The translations under genes and the position numbers were made by a program. A stretch of DNA of 64,000 nucleotides from contig NZ_JAGWCB010000007.1 in the NCBI RefSeq assembly GCF_020387415.1, forward strand, positions 310,001-374,000, in the 5' to 3' direction. Below, in pieces: positions 28,329 to 36,248 of this stretch. Source of the stretch: Ideonella benzenivorans (GTDB lineage: Bacteria > Pseudomonadota > Gammaproteobacteria > Burkholderiales > Burkholderiaceae_C). The notes beneath the pieces are model-generated. The model was not told where the DNA came from and ran no database searches. It saw only the letters and a program-made list of their open reading frames with translations. The number at the start of each line of letters is the position of its first letter. Within the stretch, counting starts at the first letter, position 1.

Positions 28329-29987
28329 TCAGTACGTCAGCGGAATGGGTTTGGTGATCAGGTCGCCCGTGAGGGTGTCGGCAAAGCCGCGGCTGGGCAG
28401 TGTCAGCTCGAACTGGCTGCCGCCATCGGGCATGTTGCAGGCCGTGATGTCGCCACCGTGCGCTTCCATGATCTTGCGGCTGATGGCCAGGCCCAGCCCG
28501 GTGCCACCGGCTCCGTTCTTGGTCTGGCTCGATTGCACAAAGGCCTCGAAGATCTTTTCCAGTTCCTGGGCCGGAATGCCCGGGCCATGGTCCCGCACCC
28601 GCAGGCGGATGTCACCATCGGGCGTGAGTTCGCCATGGACTTCGATGGCTGAGCGCTCGGGGGAGAACTTGATCGCATTGGCCAGCACGTTGCGCACCAC
28701 CTGTTGCAGGCGCAGCGGATCGACCTTGGCCGACAAGGGCAGTTCGCCCAGGTCCAGCTCGATGTGCAGCCGCTTCACGGCCAGCAGCGGGGCCAGTTCC
28801 TGGACCACCGTCCGGACGGGGGGACGGATGTCCACACGCTCCAGGTGGAAGGTGCCGACCGTGCTCTCGATCTTGGAGACGTCCAGCAGGTCGTTCACCA
28901 GGGCCAGCATGCGCTGCCCGGCCGCATGGACGTCGGAGAACATCGCGGCCAGGCGCGGCTGGTCGTGCGCGCGCAGCAGTCCGAGTTCGGAGAAGCCCAG
29001 GATGGACTGCAGGGGGGTGCGCAGCTCGTGGCTGATGTTGGCCACGAACTCGGACTTGGCGCGCGAGGCTTCCTCGGCCACGTCGCGGGCCTCGCGGATG
29101 GCCCGCTCGGCATCGCGGAACTCGGTGACGTCGGTCAGCACCGTCAGGATGCCCGCGGTGTGGCCGTTGGCGGCGGGCACCGCCACCCGCGTCAGGATGA
29201 TGTCGCGCAGGCTGCCGTCGCCGGTCGGCATGTGGGCCTCGTAGCGGATCCGCCCCCCCTCGGCCAGCAGGTGTTGGCGGTGCGTCTGGTGCACCGGCCA
29301 CTCTGCGGGGTCCTGCAGGCTGGTCGCCAACTTCCCGACGACATCCTGCCGTTGCAGGCCGCGGAATTCCTCCCAGGCATGGTTGACGGTGACGTAGCGG
29401 TCCTCGTTGTCCACCAGCGAGACCGGCAGCGGGCTGATGTCCAGCAGCAGGTCGCTGAAGGCGAGCTGGGCGCCCAGGCGCTCTTCGATTTCAACCCGCT
29501 CGGTCACATCCACGGCACTGCCCGAGAAGCCCGCCAACTGGTCGCCGGCATACCAGGGCACGACGGAGACATCGAAATGGCGCGCTCGCCCATCGGCGGT
29601 CGGAATGCGGAACCGGCCGCGGCGGCGTGCGTGGCCGGCCTGGGCCGTCAGCAGGGGTGCCAATTCATCCCGGCACGCCGGGGGGACCAACTGCAACAGC
29701 GGCTGGCTCAGGGCGTGGCGGGCCGCGTCGCCAACCACGGCGAGCCAGCGGTCGTTCAGGTAGATCACCCGGCCCTGGGCATCGGTGCGGAAGATCAGCT
29801 CCTGCACGCTGCGCAGGAGAACCTGCAATTCGCGTTCGCGGGCGCGGGTCTCGGCCTGCGCGCGCGTCAGCTCGGTTTGCAGGGCCTGGCCATGGCGGGC
29901 GGCCCGGCCGGCCCGGCGCAGGCTGAGCACGCAGCCAATCAGGGCGATGACCAGCAGAACGAGGCTGGTCGCGAGTCCCGGATTCAT
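28329..29987 (-). CDS. PAS-domain sensor histidine kinase
   Basis: A 552-residue kinase with a single N-terminal TM (LVLLVIALIGCVLSL, about 9-24). Two PAS/PAC units follow (about 50-170 and 175-295; linkers VDVTERVEIEERL and TDVTEFRDAERAI). HisKA has His320 ([13 protein letters not shown]), then HATPase_c ([19 protein letters not shown]). There is no periplasmic sensor, so the PAS domains probably sense a cytoplasmic or membrane redox/light/ligand signal. It overlaps the HD-GYP gene by 4 bases (ATGA) and lies 21 bases upstream of the Cache kinase. Two kinases sharing one operon with a single REC protein suggests signal integration. Confidence 0.92.
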   Translation of the reverse strand: MNPGLATSLVLLVIALIGCVLSLRRAGRAARHGQALQTELTRAQAETRARERELQVLLRSVQELIFRTDAQGRVIYLNDRWLAVVGDAARHALSQPLLQLVPPACRDELAPLLTAQAGHARRRGRFRIPTADGRARHFDVSVVPWYAGDQLAGFSGSAVDVTERVEIEERLGAQLAFSDLLLDISPLPVSLVDNEDRYVTVNHAWEEFRGLQRQDVVGKLATSLQDPAEWPVHQTHRQHLLAEGGRIRYEAHMPTGDGSLRDIILTRVAVPAANGHTAGILTVLTDVTEFRDAERAIREARDVAEEASRAKSEFVANISHELRTPLQSILGFSELGLLRAHDQPRLAAMFSDVHAAGQRMLALVNDLLDVSKIESTVGTFHLERVDIRPPVRTVVQELAPLLAVKRLHIELDLGELPLSAKVDPLRLQQVVRNVLANAIKFSPERSAIEVHGELTPDGDIRLRVRDHGPGIPAQELEKIFEAFVQSSQTKNGAGGTGLGLAISRKIMEAHGGDITACNMPDGGSQFELTLPSRGFADTLTGDLITKPIPLTY

Positions 29988-30838
29988 GAAGCAGCCTCGG
30001 CCGGGTTGGTCAGGGGGGCGCGGCGCGCGGGGTCGGTCTCGAAGTCCACCAGGAAGCGGCGCACATCGAGCAGCGGGGCGCCGGCGATGCTGTCCAGCGC
30101 GCCGTGCTGGCTGCGGTCGATGCTTTGGCGCAGGGCCACCAGGGCCGGCGCATGGGCCAGGAAGGCATCGACGATGCGCGGGTCGAAGCTGCGGCCCCGC
30201 TCGCTGGCCAGCATGGTCAAGGCCGCGGCGGTGCTGAAGGCGGGCCGGTAGACACGGTCCATCGTCAACGCGTCGACGTAGTCCGCCACCGCGACGATGC
30301 GGCCGGTGATGGGAATGGACTCGCCGAACAGCCCCGCTGGATAGCCGCGGCCGTCCCAGCGCTCATGGTGGTGCTGGGCCACCTCGGCGGCCATCTGAAA
30401 CAGCGGAATGCGCGAACGGCCCAGGATGTGGGCGCCGATCTCGGCATGCCGGTTCATCAGCTGGCGTTCGCCCGGGTCCAGCGGGCCGGGCTTCTTCAGC
30501 ACCGCATCGGGCACACCGATCTTGCCGATGTCGTGCATGGGCGCGGCCTTGCGCAACAGGGTCGCGGTCTCGGCGCTCAGTCCCAGCAGCAGGGCCAGGG
30601 CCTCGGAGAGGTAGCCGATGCGGATGATGTGCACGCCGGTGTCGGTGTCGCGGTAGTCCGCCGCCAGGGCCAGCCGCAGCAGGGCCTCATGGTGGGCGCC
30701 CGCCACTTCCTCCAGGGCCGCATTGCGCTCGTGGTACATCTGGCGCAGGTCCATCACCAGCCGTTCCATCTGTGCGGCCGAGGCCGTGTCGAAGCGGTTG
30801 GCATCGCCCGGCAAGGGGGTGTGCAGCGGGGCGTCCAT
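29984..30838 (-). CDS. HD-GYP domain protein (putative c-di-GMP phosphodiesterase)
   Basis: A 284-residue protein: a short coiled-coil N-terminus (1-50) followed by an HD-GYP domain (about 55-240). The metal-binding HD is MHDIGKIGVPD, later histidines lie in QHHHERWDGRGYP, which contains the GYP signature, and DALTMDRVYRP follows. All residues normally needed for c-di-GMP hydrolysis appear present. It has no attached receiver domain. Instead, a separate REC protein is encoded two bases upstream in the same operon, so the usual REC-HD-GYP fusion is here split into two genes. It would lower c-di-GMP when activated. Confidence 0.92.
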   Translation of the reverse strand: MDAPLHTPLPGDANRFDTASAAQMERLVMDLRQMYHERNAALEEVAGAHHEALLRLALAADYRDTDTGVHIIRIGYLSEALALLLGLSAETATLLRKAAPMHDIGKIGVPDAVLKKPGPLDPGERQLMNRHAEIGAHILGRSRIPLFQMAAEVAQHHHERWDGRGYPAGLFGESIPITGRIVAVADYVDALTMDRVYRPAFSTAAALTMLASERGRSFDPRIVDAFLAHAPALVALRQSIDRSQHGALDSIAGAPLLDVRRFLVDFETDPARRAPLTNPAEAAS

Positions 30839-30840
30839 GC

Positions 30841-31215
30841 TCAGCCCGCCAAGGTGCTGACGTCGTCGATCACCCGGATCAGCTGCAGCGGGCTGAAGGG
30901 CTTGATCATGTAGGCATCGGCGCCGGCCTGCTGGCCGCGTTCCACGTCGGCGGCGGTGCCCCGCGCCGACAGCATCACCACCCGGGTGTGGGCCAGGGCC
31001 GGGTCGGCCTTCACCCGCCGGCAGACGTCCAGGCCGTCGAGTTCGCCCGGCATCATCACGTCCAGCAGGATCACGTCCGGCCGCAGGGTCTGGGCCTCGG
31101 CCCAGCCACTGGCCCCGTTGTTGGCCTCGTGCACCTCGCAGGCCTCGAACTCCAGCGTCATGCGGATCAGGCGGCGGATGTCGGCATGGTCTTCGACGAC
31201 GAGTACTTTTTTCAT
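30841..31215 (-). CDS. Single-domain response regulator (CheY-like REC)
   Basis: A 124-residue stand-alone receiver. It has the acidic pocket VVEDHAD (Glu8, Asp9), phosphoacceptor Asp52 in LLDVMMPG, Ser in VVMLSARG and the conserved Lys in YMIKPFSP. It is the first gene of the operon REC, HD-GYP, PAS kinase, Cache kinase. Its natural role is to carry phosphate from the two kinases to the HD-GYP protein or to the REC-HPt protein across the divergent promoter. The start ATG is clear. Confidence 0.93.
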   Translation of the reverse strand: MKKVLVVEDHADIRRLIRMTLEFEACEVHEANNGASGWAEAQTLRPDVILLDVMMPGELDGLDVCRRVKADPALAHTRVVMLSARGTAADVERGQQAGADAYMIKPFSPLQLIRVIDDVSTLAG

Positions 31216-31325
31216 GGAGATCGAATCCGGCGGAGAGATTGAATGATGAGTATCATATTTACAGAATTTGCAGAATCAAGATCGCTACAATAGGTGGAAT
31301 CGCCAGGTGCGGCAATAGTGCACAC
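31216..31325. promoter_or_regulatory. Divergent promoter/operator between the REC-HD-GYP-kinase operon and the HTH-REC gene
   Basis: 110 AT-rich bases. Minus-strand promoter: -35 TTGATT (complement of 31274-31279), 16-base spacer, -10 TATGAT (complement of 31252-31257). Plus-strand -10 candidate: TACAAT at 31286-31291, lacking a good -35. A direct repeat CAGAAT-TTG-CAGAAT (31262-31276, period 9) lies between the two, and the dyad TGAT-GAGT-ATCA spans 31244-31255. Direct repeats at about one helical turn are what BldC/excisionase-like HTH proteins bind, so the HTH-REC protein may control both directions. Confidence 0.65.
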
Positions 31326-31958
31326 ATGACTTCTGCTTCCGAATCCCCGGGCGTTTCCGCCTACACCACCCAGGAGGCGGCGCGTCTGCTCGGTCTGGCG
31401 GTGCGCTCTGTCCAGCTGATGGTGGACCGGGGTGAGTTGCAGGCCTGGAAAACCCCGGGCGGACACCGGCGCATCGATCCGGCCTCCGTGGCGGCGTGGC
31501 AGGCGCGGCAGCAGGGCACGCTGCCCGCGGCGGCCGGGCCCCGGGGGACGGCAGAGGCAGTACCCCGGGCCTTGCGCATCCTGCTGATCGAAGACTCTGT
31601 GCATTACCAGAACCTGATCGGGCTGCTGGTGCGGCGCGCGTTGCCCGAGGCCGAGTTCCAGGTCGCCAGCGATGGCATCGTGGGCCTGGCCCAGGTGGGG
31701 CAGTGGCAACCCGACCTCCTGATCGTGGACCTGCTGCTGCCCGGCATCGATGGGGCGGCGCTGATCGCCAGCCTGCGCTCCCAGCCCATGTTTGGCGCCT
31801 TGCGCCTGGTGGTGGTCACCTCGCTGGAAGAGGCGGAGCGCGCATCCTTCGCCCTGGCGCTGGAGGGCTTGCCAGTGGTGCACAAGACCGCCCTCGTGGC
31901 CCGGCTGCCGGACCTGTTGGCCCGGGAAGCCCGGGCGGTGATGGCCTCACGCGCATGA
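31326..31958 (+). CDS. Response regulator with N-terminal MerR/excisionase-like HTH and C-terminal REC
   Basis: A 210-residue regulator with reversed domain order. Residues 12-60 are a BldC/excisionase-type winged HTH (YTTQEAARLLGLAVRSVQLM, then WKTPGGHRRI). A Gly/Ala/Pro linker follows, and residues 82-205 form a receiver with acidic LIEDS, Asp135 in LIVDLLLPG, and a late basic residue in VVHKTAL. The DNA-binding domain is the wing-turn form that binds direct repeats, often cooperatively, so phosphorylation of the receiver probably controls oligomerisation. The ATG at 31326 is preferred; an upstream frame to 31239 crosses the divergent promoter. It overlaps the next gene by 4 bases. Confidence 0.9.
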   Translation: MTSASESPGVSAYTTQEAARLLGLAVRSVQLMVDRGELQAWKTPGGHRRIDPASVAAWQARQQGTLPAAAGPRGTAEAVPRALRILLIEDSVHYQNLIGLLVRRALPEAEFQVASDGIVGLAQVGQWQPDLLIVDLLLPGIDGAALIASLRSQPMFGALRLVVVTSLEEAERASFALALEGLPVVHKTALVARLPDLLAREARAVMASRA

Positions 31959-32719
31959 GACCGCTGCCGCGCCTGCTGCTGGTCGAGGACGATGCGTCCA
32001 TCCGCCAGTTCGTCGCGATGGCCCTGGACGACCTGGCGGTCACCGTGGTGCCCTGTGCGACGGTGGCGCAGGCCCTGGCCGCCCTGGCCGAGGGGCCGGT
32101 CGCCTTGGTGCTGACGGATCTGAACCTGGGCGGCGAAGCCTCAGGCTGGACGCTGCTGGAACGCCTGGCGGCGGATCCCGCCTTGGCGGGGTGGGCCCGA
32201 CGGGTCGTGTTCAGTGCCACCGAGGCCGCCGCCCTGGCCGATCGGCCGGGGTGGTCGGCGTTGCAGGTGGCGCAGGTGTTGTCCAAGCCAGTCTCGGTGG
32301 GGGCCTTGCGGCAGTGCGTGCAGACGGCCTTGGCTGCAGTGGGCGGCGATCCGGCGCCGGCCGACAGGGAGACCAGCGGCGCGGCCCCGGCGCCGCAGGG
32401 GCGGGCCGCCGCCGTGGCGTCGCACTTCGAGGGGGACGTGCTGCTCTACGAGGCCTTCCGGGCGGGCAGTCTGGCCCAGTTCGCGCAGGATCTGGCTGTC
32501 GGAGAGGCGGCCTGTGCGGCCGTGGATGGGGCCACCCTGCGCCACCTGGGCCACAGCCTGCGCACCGTGCTGGGCCTGCTGGGCGAACCGGCGGCCGGCG
32601 CGCTGGCGGGGCGGTTGCAGCAGGTGGCCGAAGCGGGGGCCTCGCGCGAAGACCTGGCCGCGGCCTGGCAGGCCTTGCGGCAGGCGCTGCAGCGGGTGAT
32701 CCAGACGCCCGCGCCCTGA
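31955..32719 (+). CDS. REC-HPt phosphotransfer protein
   Basis: A 254-residue two-domain signalling protein. The receiver (about 5-125) has VEDDAS, Asp55 in LTDLNLGG, and Lys in VLSKPVSVG. A linker (130-160) precedes a C-terminal HPt domain (about 160-250) with LRHLGHSLRTVLGLLG, where His200 is the expected phosphotransfer histidine. There is no DNA-binding or enzymatic output, so it should act as a phosphorelay intermediate or sink. It is coupled to the HTH-REC gene (ATGA overlap). It could serve the nearby non-hybrid kinases or the HPt-less hybrid kinase at 7596-11429. Confidence 0.88.
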   Translation: MRPLPRLLLVEDDASIRQFVAMALDDLAVTVVPCATVAQALAALAEGPVALVLTDLNLGGEASGWTLLERLAADPALAGWARRVVFSATEAAALADRPGWSALQVAQVLSKPVSVGALRQCVQTALAAVGGDPAPADRETSGAAPAPQGRAAAVASHFEGDVLLYEAFRAGSLAQFAQDLAVGEAACAAVDGATLRHLGHSLRTVLGLLGEPAAGALAGRLQQVAEAGASREDLAAAWQALRQALQRVIQTPAP

Positions 32720-32726
32720 GCGGCGT

Positions 32727-33491
32727 TCAGGCCAGCGTGGCGGGGAGTTCCGGCCGGGCCTGGGCCAGGGCGTGGGTCACGAAGGCCACCAGCTGGGTGG
32801 CGCGCTCGGTCCCGCTGCGCTGGTCGAGCAGGGCGGCGCAGCGGCCGGCACCGGTCAAGGCGCGCTGGCTGCGCTGTCCATAGGCCTGGGCCTCGGCCCC
32901 GTTGCTGTGTTCACGCAGGCTGTTGAGGGCCTGCCCGGCCTGCAGCTGACGGCCCAGGCGGCGGGCCAGGGGCGCCCACTCGGGGCGGCCCGCCAGGCGG
33001 GCTCCGGCCTCGGCGGCGGCCCCGGCCAGGGCCATGTCCAAGGCGGCCCGGCGGCGGGCCCGGCTGCGGCCGCGGGGATCGTCGGCCAGCGTGCGGTTGT
33101 CGGCCTCACAGGTGCGGGTGATGGTGCGGGCCACCTGGTCGAGCACGGCCAGGTCATTGCAGCGGATCAGCACCTTGAAGGCCGCGCTGGTCAGGTAGTC
33201 ACCGGCCAGCACACAGGCGCCGGTGCCCAGCAGGGCGGGAATGCCGTCGCCATCCTCCAGCCGCAGATGCAGGCGCTGCAGGCTCACATGGATCAGGTCC
33301 AGCGCCACGCCCACATTCCGTGCGGCGTCGCTTTCCGCCAGGCAGCAGGCCAGCAGGCCGCGCAAGGCGCCCAGGCGCTGGGCGAAGTGCATCTCCAGGG
33401 CCAACTGGACGGTGTCGGCCTGACAGGTGAGCGAGTCCTGTACCGAGGCACGCAGGCGGGGCAGCAGGGAGTGCGGAAATGCAGCGGTCAC
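32727..33491 (-). CDS. Degenerate polyprenyl-synthetase-like protein
   Basis: A 254-residue protein from GTG 33491; the frame runs on to 33602. The stretch VALDLIHVSLQRLHLRLEDGDGIP, then LLGTGACVLAGDYLTSAAFKVLIRCNDLAVLDQVARTI, matches in order the region of trans-polyprenyl diphosphate synthases normally reading IHTATLLHDDVVD...GNAASVLVGDFLYSRAF. The first aspartate-rich DDxxD motif is absent, and no second DDxxD is evident (the C-terminal half is Ala/Arg rich). Prenyl-transfer activity is therefore unlikely; a structural or regulatory role, or an unrelated helical protein, is possible. It converges on the REC-HPt gene with a 7-base gap. Family assignment is by eye and moderate. Confidence 0.6.
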   Translation of the reverse strand: MTAAFPHSLLPRLRASVQDSLTCQADTVQLALEMHFAQRLGALRGLLACCLAESDAARNVGVALDLIHVSLQRLHLRLEDGDGIPALLGTGACVLAGDYLTSAAFKVLIRCNDLAVLDQVARTITRTCEADNRTLADDPRGRSRARRRAALDMALAGAAAEAGARLAGRPEWAPLARRLGRQLQAGQALNSLREHSNGAEAQAYGQRSQRALTGAGRCAALLDQRSGTERATQLVAFVTHALAQARPELPATLA

Positions 33492-33605
33492 GGGTGGGGC
33501 GCGAAGGAGCGGGCGGCCAGAAGGCGGCGCAGGCAGGAACCCTGCGCCGGGCGCGCATTTTACGGTTGAACACAGGTGCCCGCGCGGGACGCCCTGGCGC
33601 AAGGG

Positions 33606-34166
33606 TCACCAGCGGCGCACGCGGCCGGTGTCGATGTGGACGAACTGCTCGCTGGGGTAGAAGCCCACGCCACCCGCCTGCAGCGACAGCGCCGCATCGC
33701 GCAGCGCCGGCAGCGGCACGCCGGGCAGCCGCACGTCGATGGCCTTGCCCACCATGTGCAGGCTGTGGGTGGCCACGCCGCCGCTCCGGGTGGATTTGAG
33801 CGTTGCGTTGGTGGTCGGGCAGCGGTAGCCGGAGATGACCTCGAATTCGCCCGTGCAGCCCAGGCGGCTGCGCACCTGGAAAAGCAGATCGAACAAGTTC
33901 GGATCCATCACCCCCACCTGGCCGCTGTAGTGGTCGCGCAGGAAGTGGTTGAGCGAACTCAGCGAATCGTCCAGGAACTGGTTGCCGACGGCATAAACCA
34001 GATCCAGCCGTTCGCGGGTGTGGGTGTTGTAGAAGGCGAGCTCCCGCCGCTCGGCCACATTGGCCAGGGCCACCCGCGGGGCCACCAGGGCAGGCACCGC
34101 CCCGGCAGCCAGGCCGGCCGTGCGGTGCAGGAAACGACGTCGATCAGGAAGATGTTGCTTGCTCAT
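33606..34166 (-). CDS. Tat-exported DUF882/M15-like peptidoglycan peptidase (YcbK family)
   Basis: A 186-residue periplasmic protein. The N-terminus RRRFLHRTAGLAAGAVPALVA is a twin-arginine signal. The mature part shows the YcbK/DUF882 pattern related to peptidase M15: ELAFYNTHTRERLDLVYAVG, VISGYRCPTTNATLK, THSLHMVGKAIDVRLPG (metal-binding His and Asp) and FVHIDTGRVRRW (third metal ligand). It probably cleaves or modifies cell-wall peptides. It lies 44 bases downstream of an L,D-transpeptidase gene in the same direction; ycbB and ycbK are neighbours in E. coli too. The inner ATG at 34166 is preferred because it starts at the Tat signal. Confidence 0.92.
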   Translation of the reverse strand: MSKQHLPDRRRFLHRTAGLAAGAVPALVAPRVALANVAERRELAFYNTHTRERLDLVYAVGNQFLDDSLSSLNHFLRDHYSGQVGVMDPNLFDLLFQVRSRLGCTGEFEVISGYRCPTTNATLKSTRSGGVATHSLHMVGKAIDVRLPGVPLPALRDAALSLQAGGVGFYPSEQFVHIDTGRVRRW

Positions 34167-34210
34167 AGGATCAACATGGATCGCGGCGGGCCGGCAGAGT
34201 GTGCCTTGGA

Positions 34211-35797
34211 TCAAGGAAGACGCCGGTTGCGCAATGCGGCATCCAGCGCCTTGTCCTGCCCGTAGAGATCGGGGAAGAAATACGGTCGACCGTGTTTGAC
34301 CAGCGCAGTTCCGTAGGCGATCAGCACTGGAATGGGGTGAGTCAGCTTCAAGGTGCTGGATTCCCCCTTGGTCATGGCCTGAACAATACGCTCTTCCGTC
34401 CAGTCGGGCATGTCCTGCAGCACGAACTTGGCCAGCTCGACGGGTTTTTCGACCCGGATGCAGCCGTGGCTGAAGTCCCGGCGTTCGCGTTCGAACAGCG
34501 CGGTGGCCGGGGTGTGGTGCAGGTAGATGTTGTCGTTGTTCGGGAACACGAACTTGATGTCGCCCAGCGCGTTCTCCGGCCCCGGGCGCTGGCGGATGCG
34601 CATCCGGCCGGCCAGCACCGCGTCCAGGTTGGCGCCGCTGACCGAGCGCAGCACCTGGCCGTCGCCCGCGACGAATTCCATGCCCTGGCGCGCCAGGTAA
34701 CCCGGGTCCCTGCGCAGCTTGGGCACCGTTTCCTTGCGGGCGATGCTGGGTGGGATGTTCCAGTAGGGGCTGAATTCGATGAAGCGCATGTCCTCGTCGA
34801 AGATCGGCGTGCGGGTGTTGAGCGCCTTGCCGACGATGACCTTCATCTCGGTCTTCACCGTGATCTGGCCGTCCTTCACCTCGTAGCCGCGCAGCACGAA
34901 CTCGGGGAGGTTGATGGCGATCATCCGCGCGCCTTCGGTGAACGGCGTCCAGCGCAGCCGCTCCATCGTCAGTGCGATCTGCCGCACCCGTGCCGCGGGC
35001 GGCACGTTCAGTGCGGCCAGGGTGCCGGTGCCGATCACGCCATCGTCGTTCAGGCCGTGGCGCTGCTGGAAGGCCTGTACCGCCTCGACCAGCGGGCTCT
35101 GGTAGTGCGCCGGCGTGGTGGCCTGGGCGTCCAGGTCGCCCAGCAGTTGCAGGCGCTGGCGCAGCAGGTCCAGCCCGGCCCAGTCCTGGCCTGGCTCAAG
35201 CTTGGCCGGGCGGCCCTTCTGCCGGCTGGCTGGCAGCGGGGGCAGGGGGGTCTGCCAGGCGGACGGGTGGCCCAGCGCGCGGTAATCGGCCAGGGTCTGG
35301 CGCAGCGCTGCGTAGATGGCGGCCCGGGGCTCGGCGGTCTGCACGGCATCGGCCAGCCGCCCGCTGGCGGCGGCCTGTTGCAGGGCGGCCGCGGCATCGA
35401 AGTGGCTGCGGGCGGGCAGGTCGTAGTTCTGCTGCAGCTGCCGGGGGTCGATCCGGCCACGGTGCAGGTCGTCCAGGTAACGGCGCATCGCCGTGGACAG
35501 CCGGCCCGACAGCGCGGCAGCGGCCTCGGGGGCCAGCGCGGTCCGCTCGGCCCGGGTGACGGCATTGCCCAGCGCCTGTGCCTGGTAATCCTGCGGGTCC
35601 AACCCTTCGCGGTCGGCATCGGCCAACAGGGCCACGGCCTGACGGGCCAGGGTGCCGGCGCGGCCATCTGGCAACCAGGCCATGGCCGGCCCCGCGGCTG
35701 CATCCACACCAGTCGTCTGAGCCCAGGCCAGCGGGCCGGACCACCAAGTCAGGGCACCGCCGCCGAGCGCGCGGGCCATCAGGTCACGTCGGTTCAT
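34211..35797 (-). CDS. L,D-transpeptidase, YcbB/LdtD-like
   Basis: A 528-residue periplasmic enzyme making 3-3 cross-links in peptidoglycan. It starts with a Tat-like signal (NRRDLMARALGGGALTWWSG). The scaffold region follows, a peptidoglycan-binding domain lies at about 225-300 (VEAVQAFQQRHGLNDDGVIG), and the YkuD catalytic domain covers about 320-480. Its motif is HGCIRVEKPVELAKFVL with catalytic Cys446. The inner ATG at 35797 is chosen because it begins at the signal peptide; the frame extends further upstream. It forms an operon with the YcbK-like gene. Confidence 0.93.
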   Translation of the reverse strand: MNRRDLMARALGGGALTWWSGPLAWAQTTGVDAAAGPAMAWLPDGRAGTLARQAVALLADADREGLDPQDYQAQALGNAVTRAERTALAPEAAAALSGRLSTAMRRYLDDLHRGRIDPRQLQQNYDLPARSHFDAAAALQQAAASGRLADAVQTAEPRAAIYAALRQTLADYRALGHPSAWQTPLPPLPASRQKGRPAKLEPGQDWAGLDLLRQRLQLLGDLDAQATTPAHYQSPLVEAVQAFQQRHGLNDDGVIGTGTLAALNVPPAARVRQIALTMERLRWTPFTEGARMIAINLPEFVLRGYEVKDGQITVKTEMKVIVGKALNTRTPIFDEDMRFIEFSPYWNIPPSIARKETVPKLRRDPGYLARQGMEFVAGDGQVLRSVSGANLDAVLAGRMRIRQRPGPENALGDIKFVFPNNDNIYLHHTPATALFERERRDFSHGCIRVEKPVELAKFVLQDMPDWTEERIVQAMTKGESSTLKLTHPIPVLIAYGTALVKHGRPYFFPDLYGQDKALDAALRNRRLP

Positions 35798-35852
35798 GCC
35801 CCGATTGTGGAAGATGCGAGACCGGACAGGCCGCGTCGACGCTTGATTTGCC

Positions 35853-36215
35853 TCAAGCCGCCGGGGGCAGCAGCGTCTGCACGAGCTCTGCCGGCCGGCA
35901 CAGGCGGCTGCCACGCTCGGTGACGACGATGGGGCGGTTGATCAGTTCCGGATGGGCCAGCATGGCGTCGAGCAACTGGTCGTCGCTGAGCGCCGGGTCG
36001 GCCAGCCCGAGGGCCTCATAGCGCTCGCCCTTGGCGCGCAGCAGGCCGCGCACGCCCACGCCGCAGTTCTGGGCCAGCCGGGTCAGCGTGGCGCGGTCGG
36101 GCGGGGTCTTCAGGTACTGGATGATGGTGGGCTCGATGCCGGCCTCGCGGATCGCGGCCAGCACGTTGCGCGACGTGCCGCACTGCGGGTTGTGGTAGAT
36201 GGTCACGGTGCTCAT
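35853..36215 (-). CDS. arsC: Arsenate reductase (glutaredoxin-dependent, ArsC family)
   Basis: A 120-residue thioredoxin-fold enzyme reducing arsenate to arsenite with glutathione/glutaredoxin. Catalytic Cys12 lies in IYHNPQCGTSRN, and the family's INRPIVVTERGSRLCRPAE segment (near residues 91-109) is present with the arsenate-binding Arg residues. The length is near normal for the family (about 115-140). There is no ars operon neighbour (no arsB or arsR), so it may be a housekeeping ArsC/YffB-like copy. It lies 55 bases upstream of the transpeptidase gene in the same direction. Confidence 0.93.
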   Translation of the reverse strand: MSTVTIYHNPQCGTSRNVLAAIREAGIEPTIIQYLKTPPDRATLTRLAQNCGVGVRGLLRAKGERYEALGLADPALSDDQLLDAMLAHPELINRPIVVTERGSRLCRPAELVQTLLPPAA

Positions 36216-36248
36216 GCCGGCGATTGTCCCGCGCCGGGGCGCTCTTGC

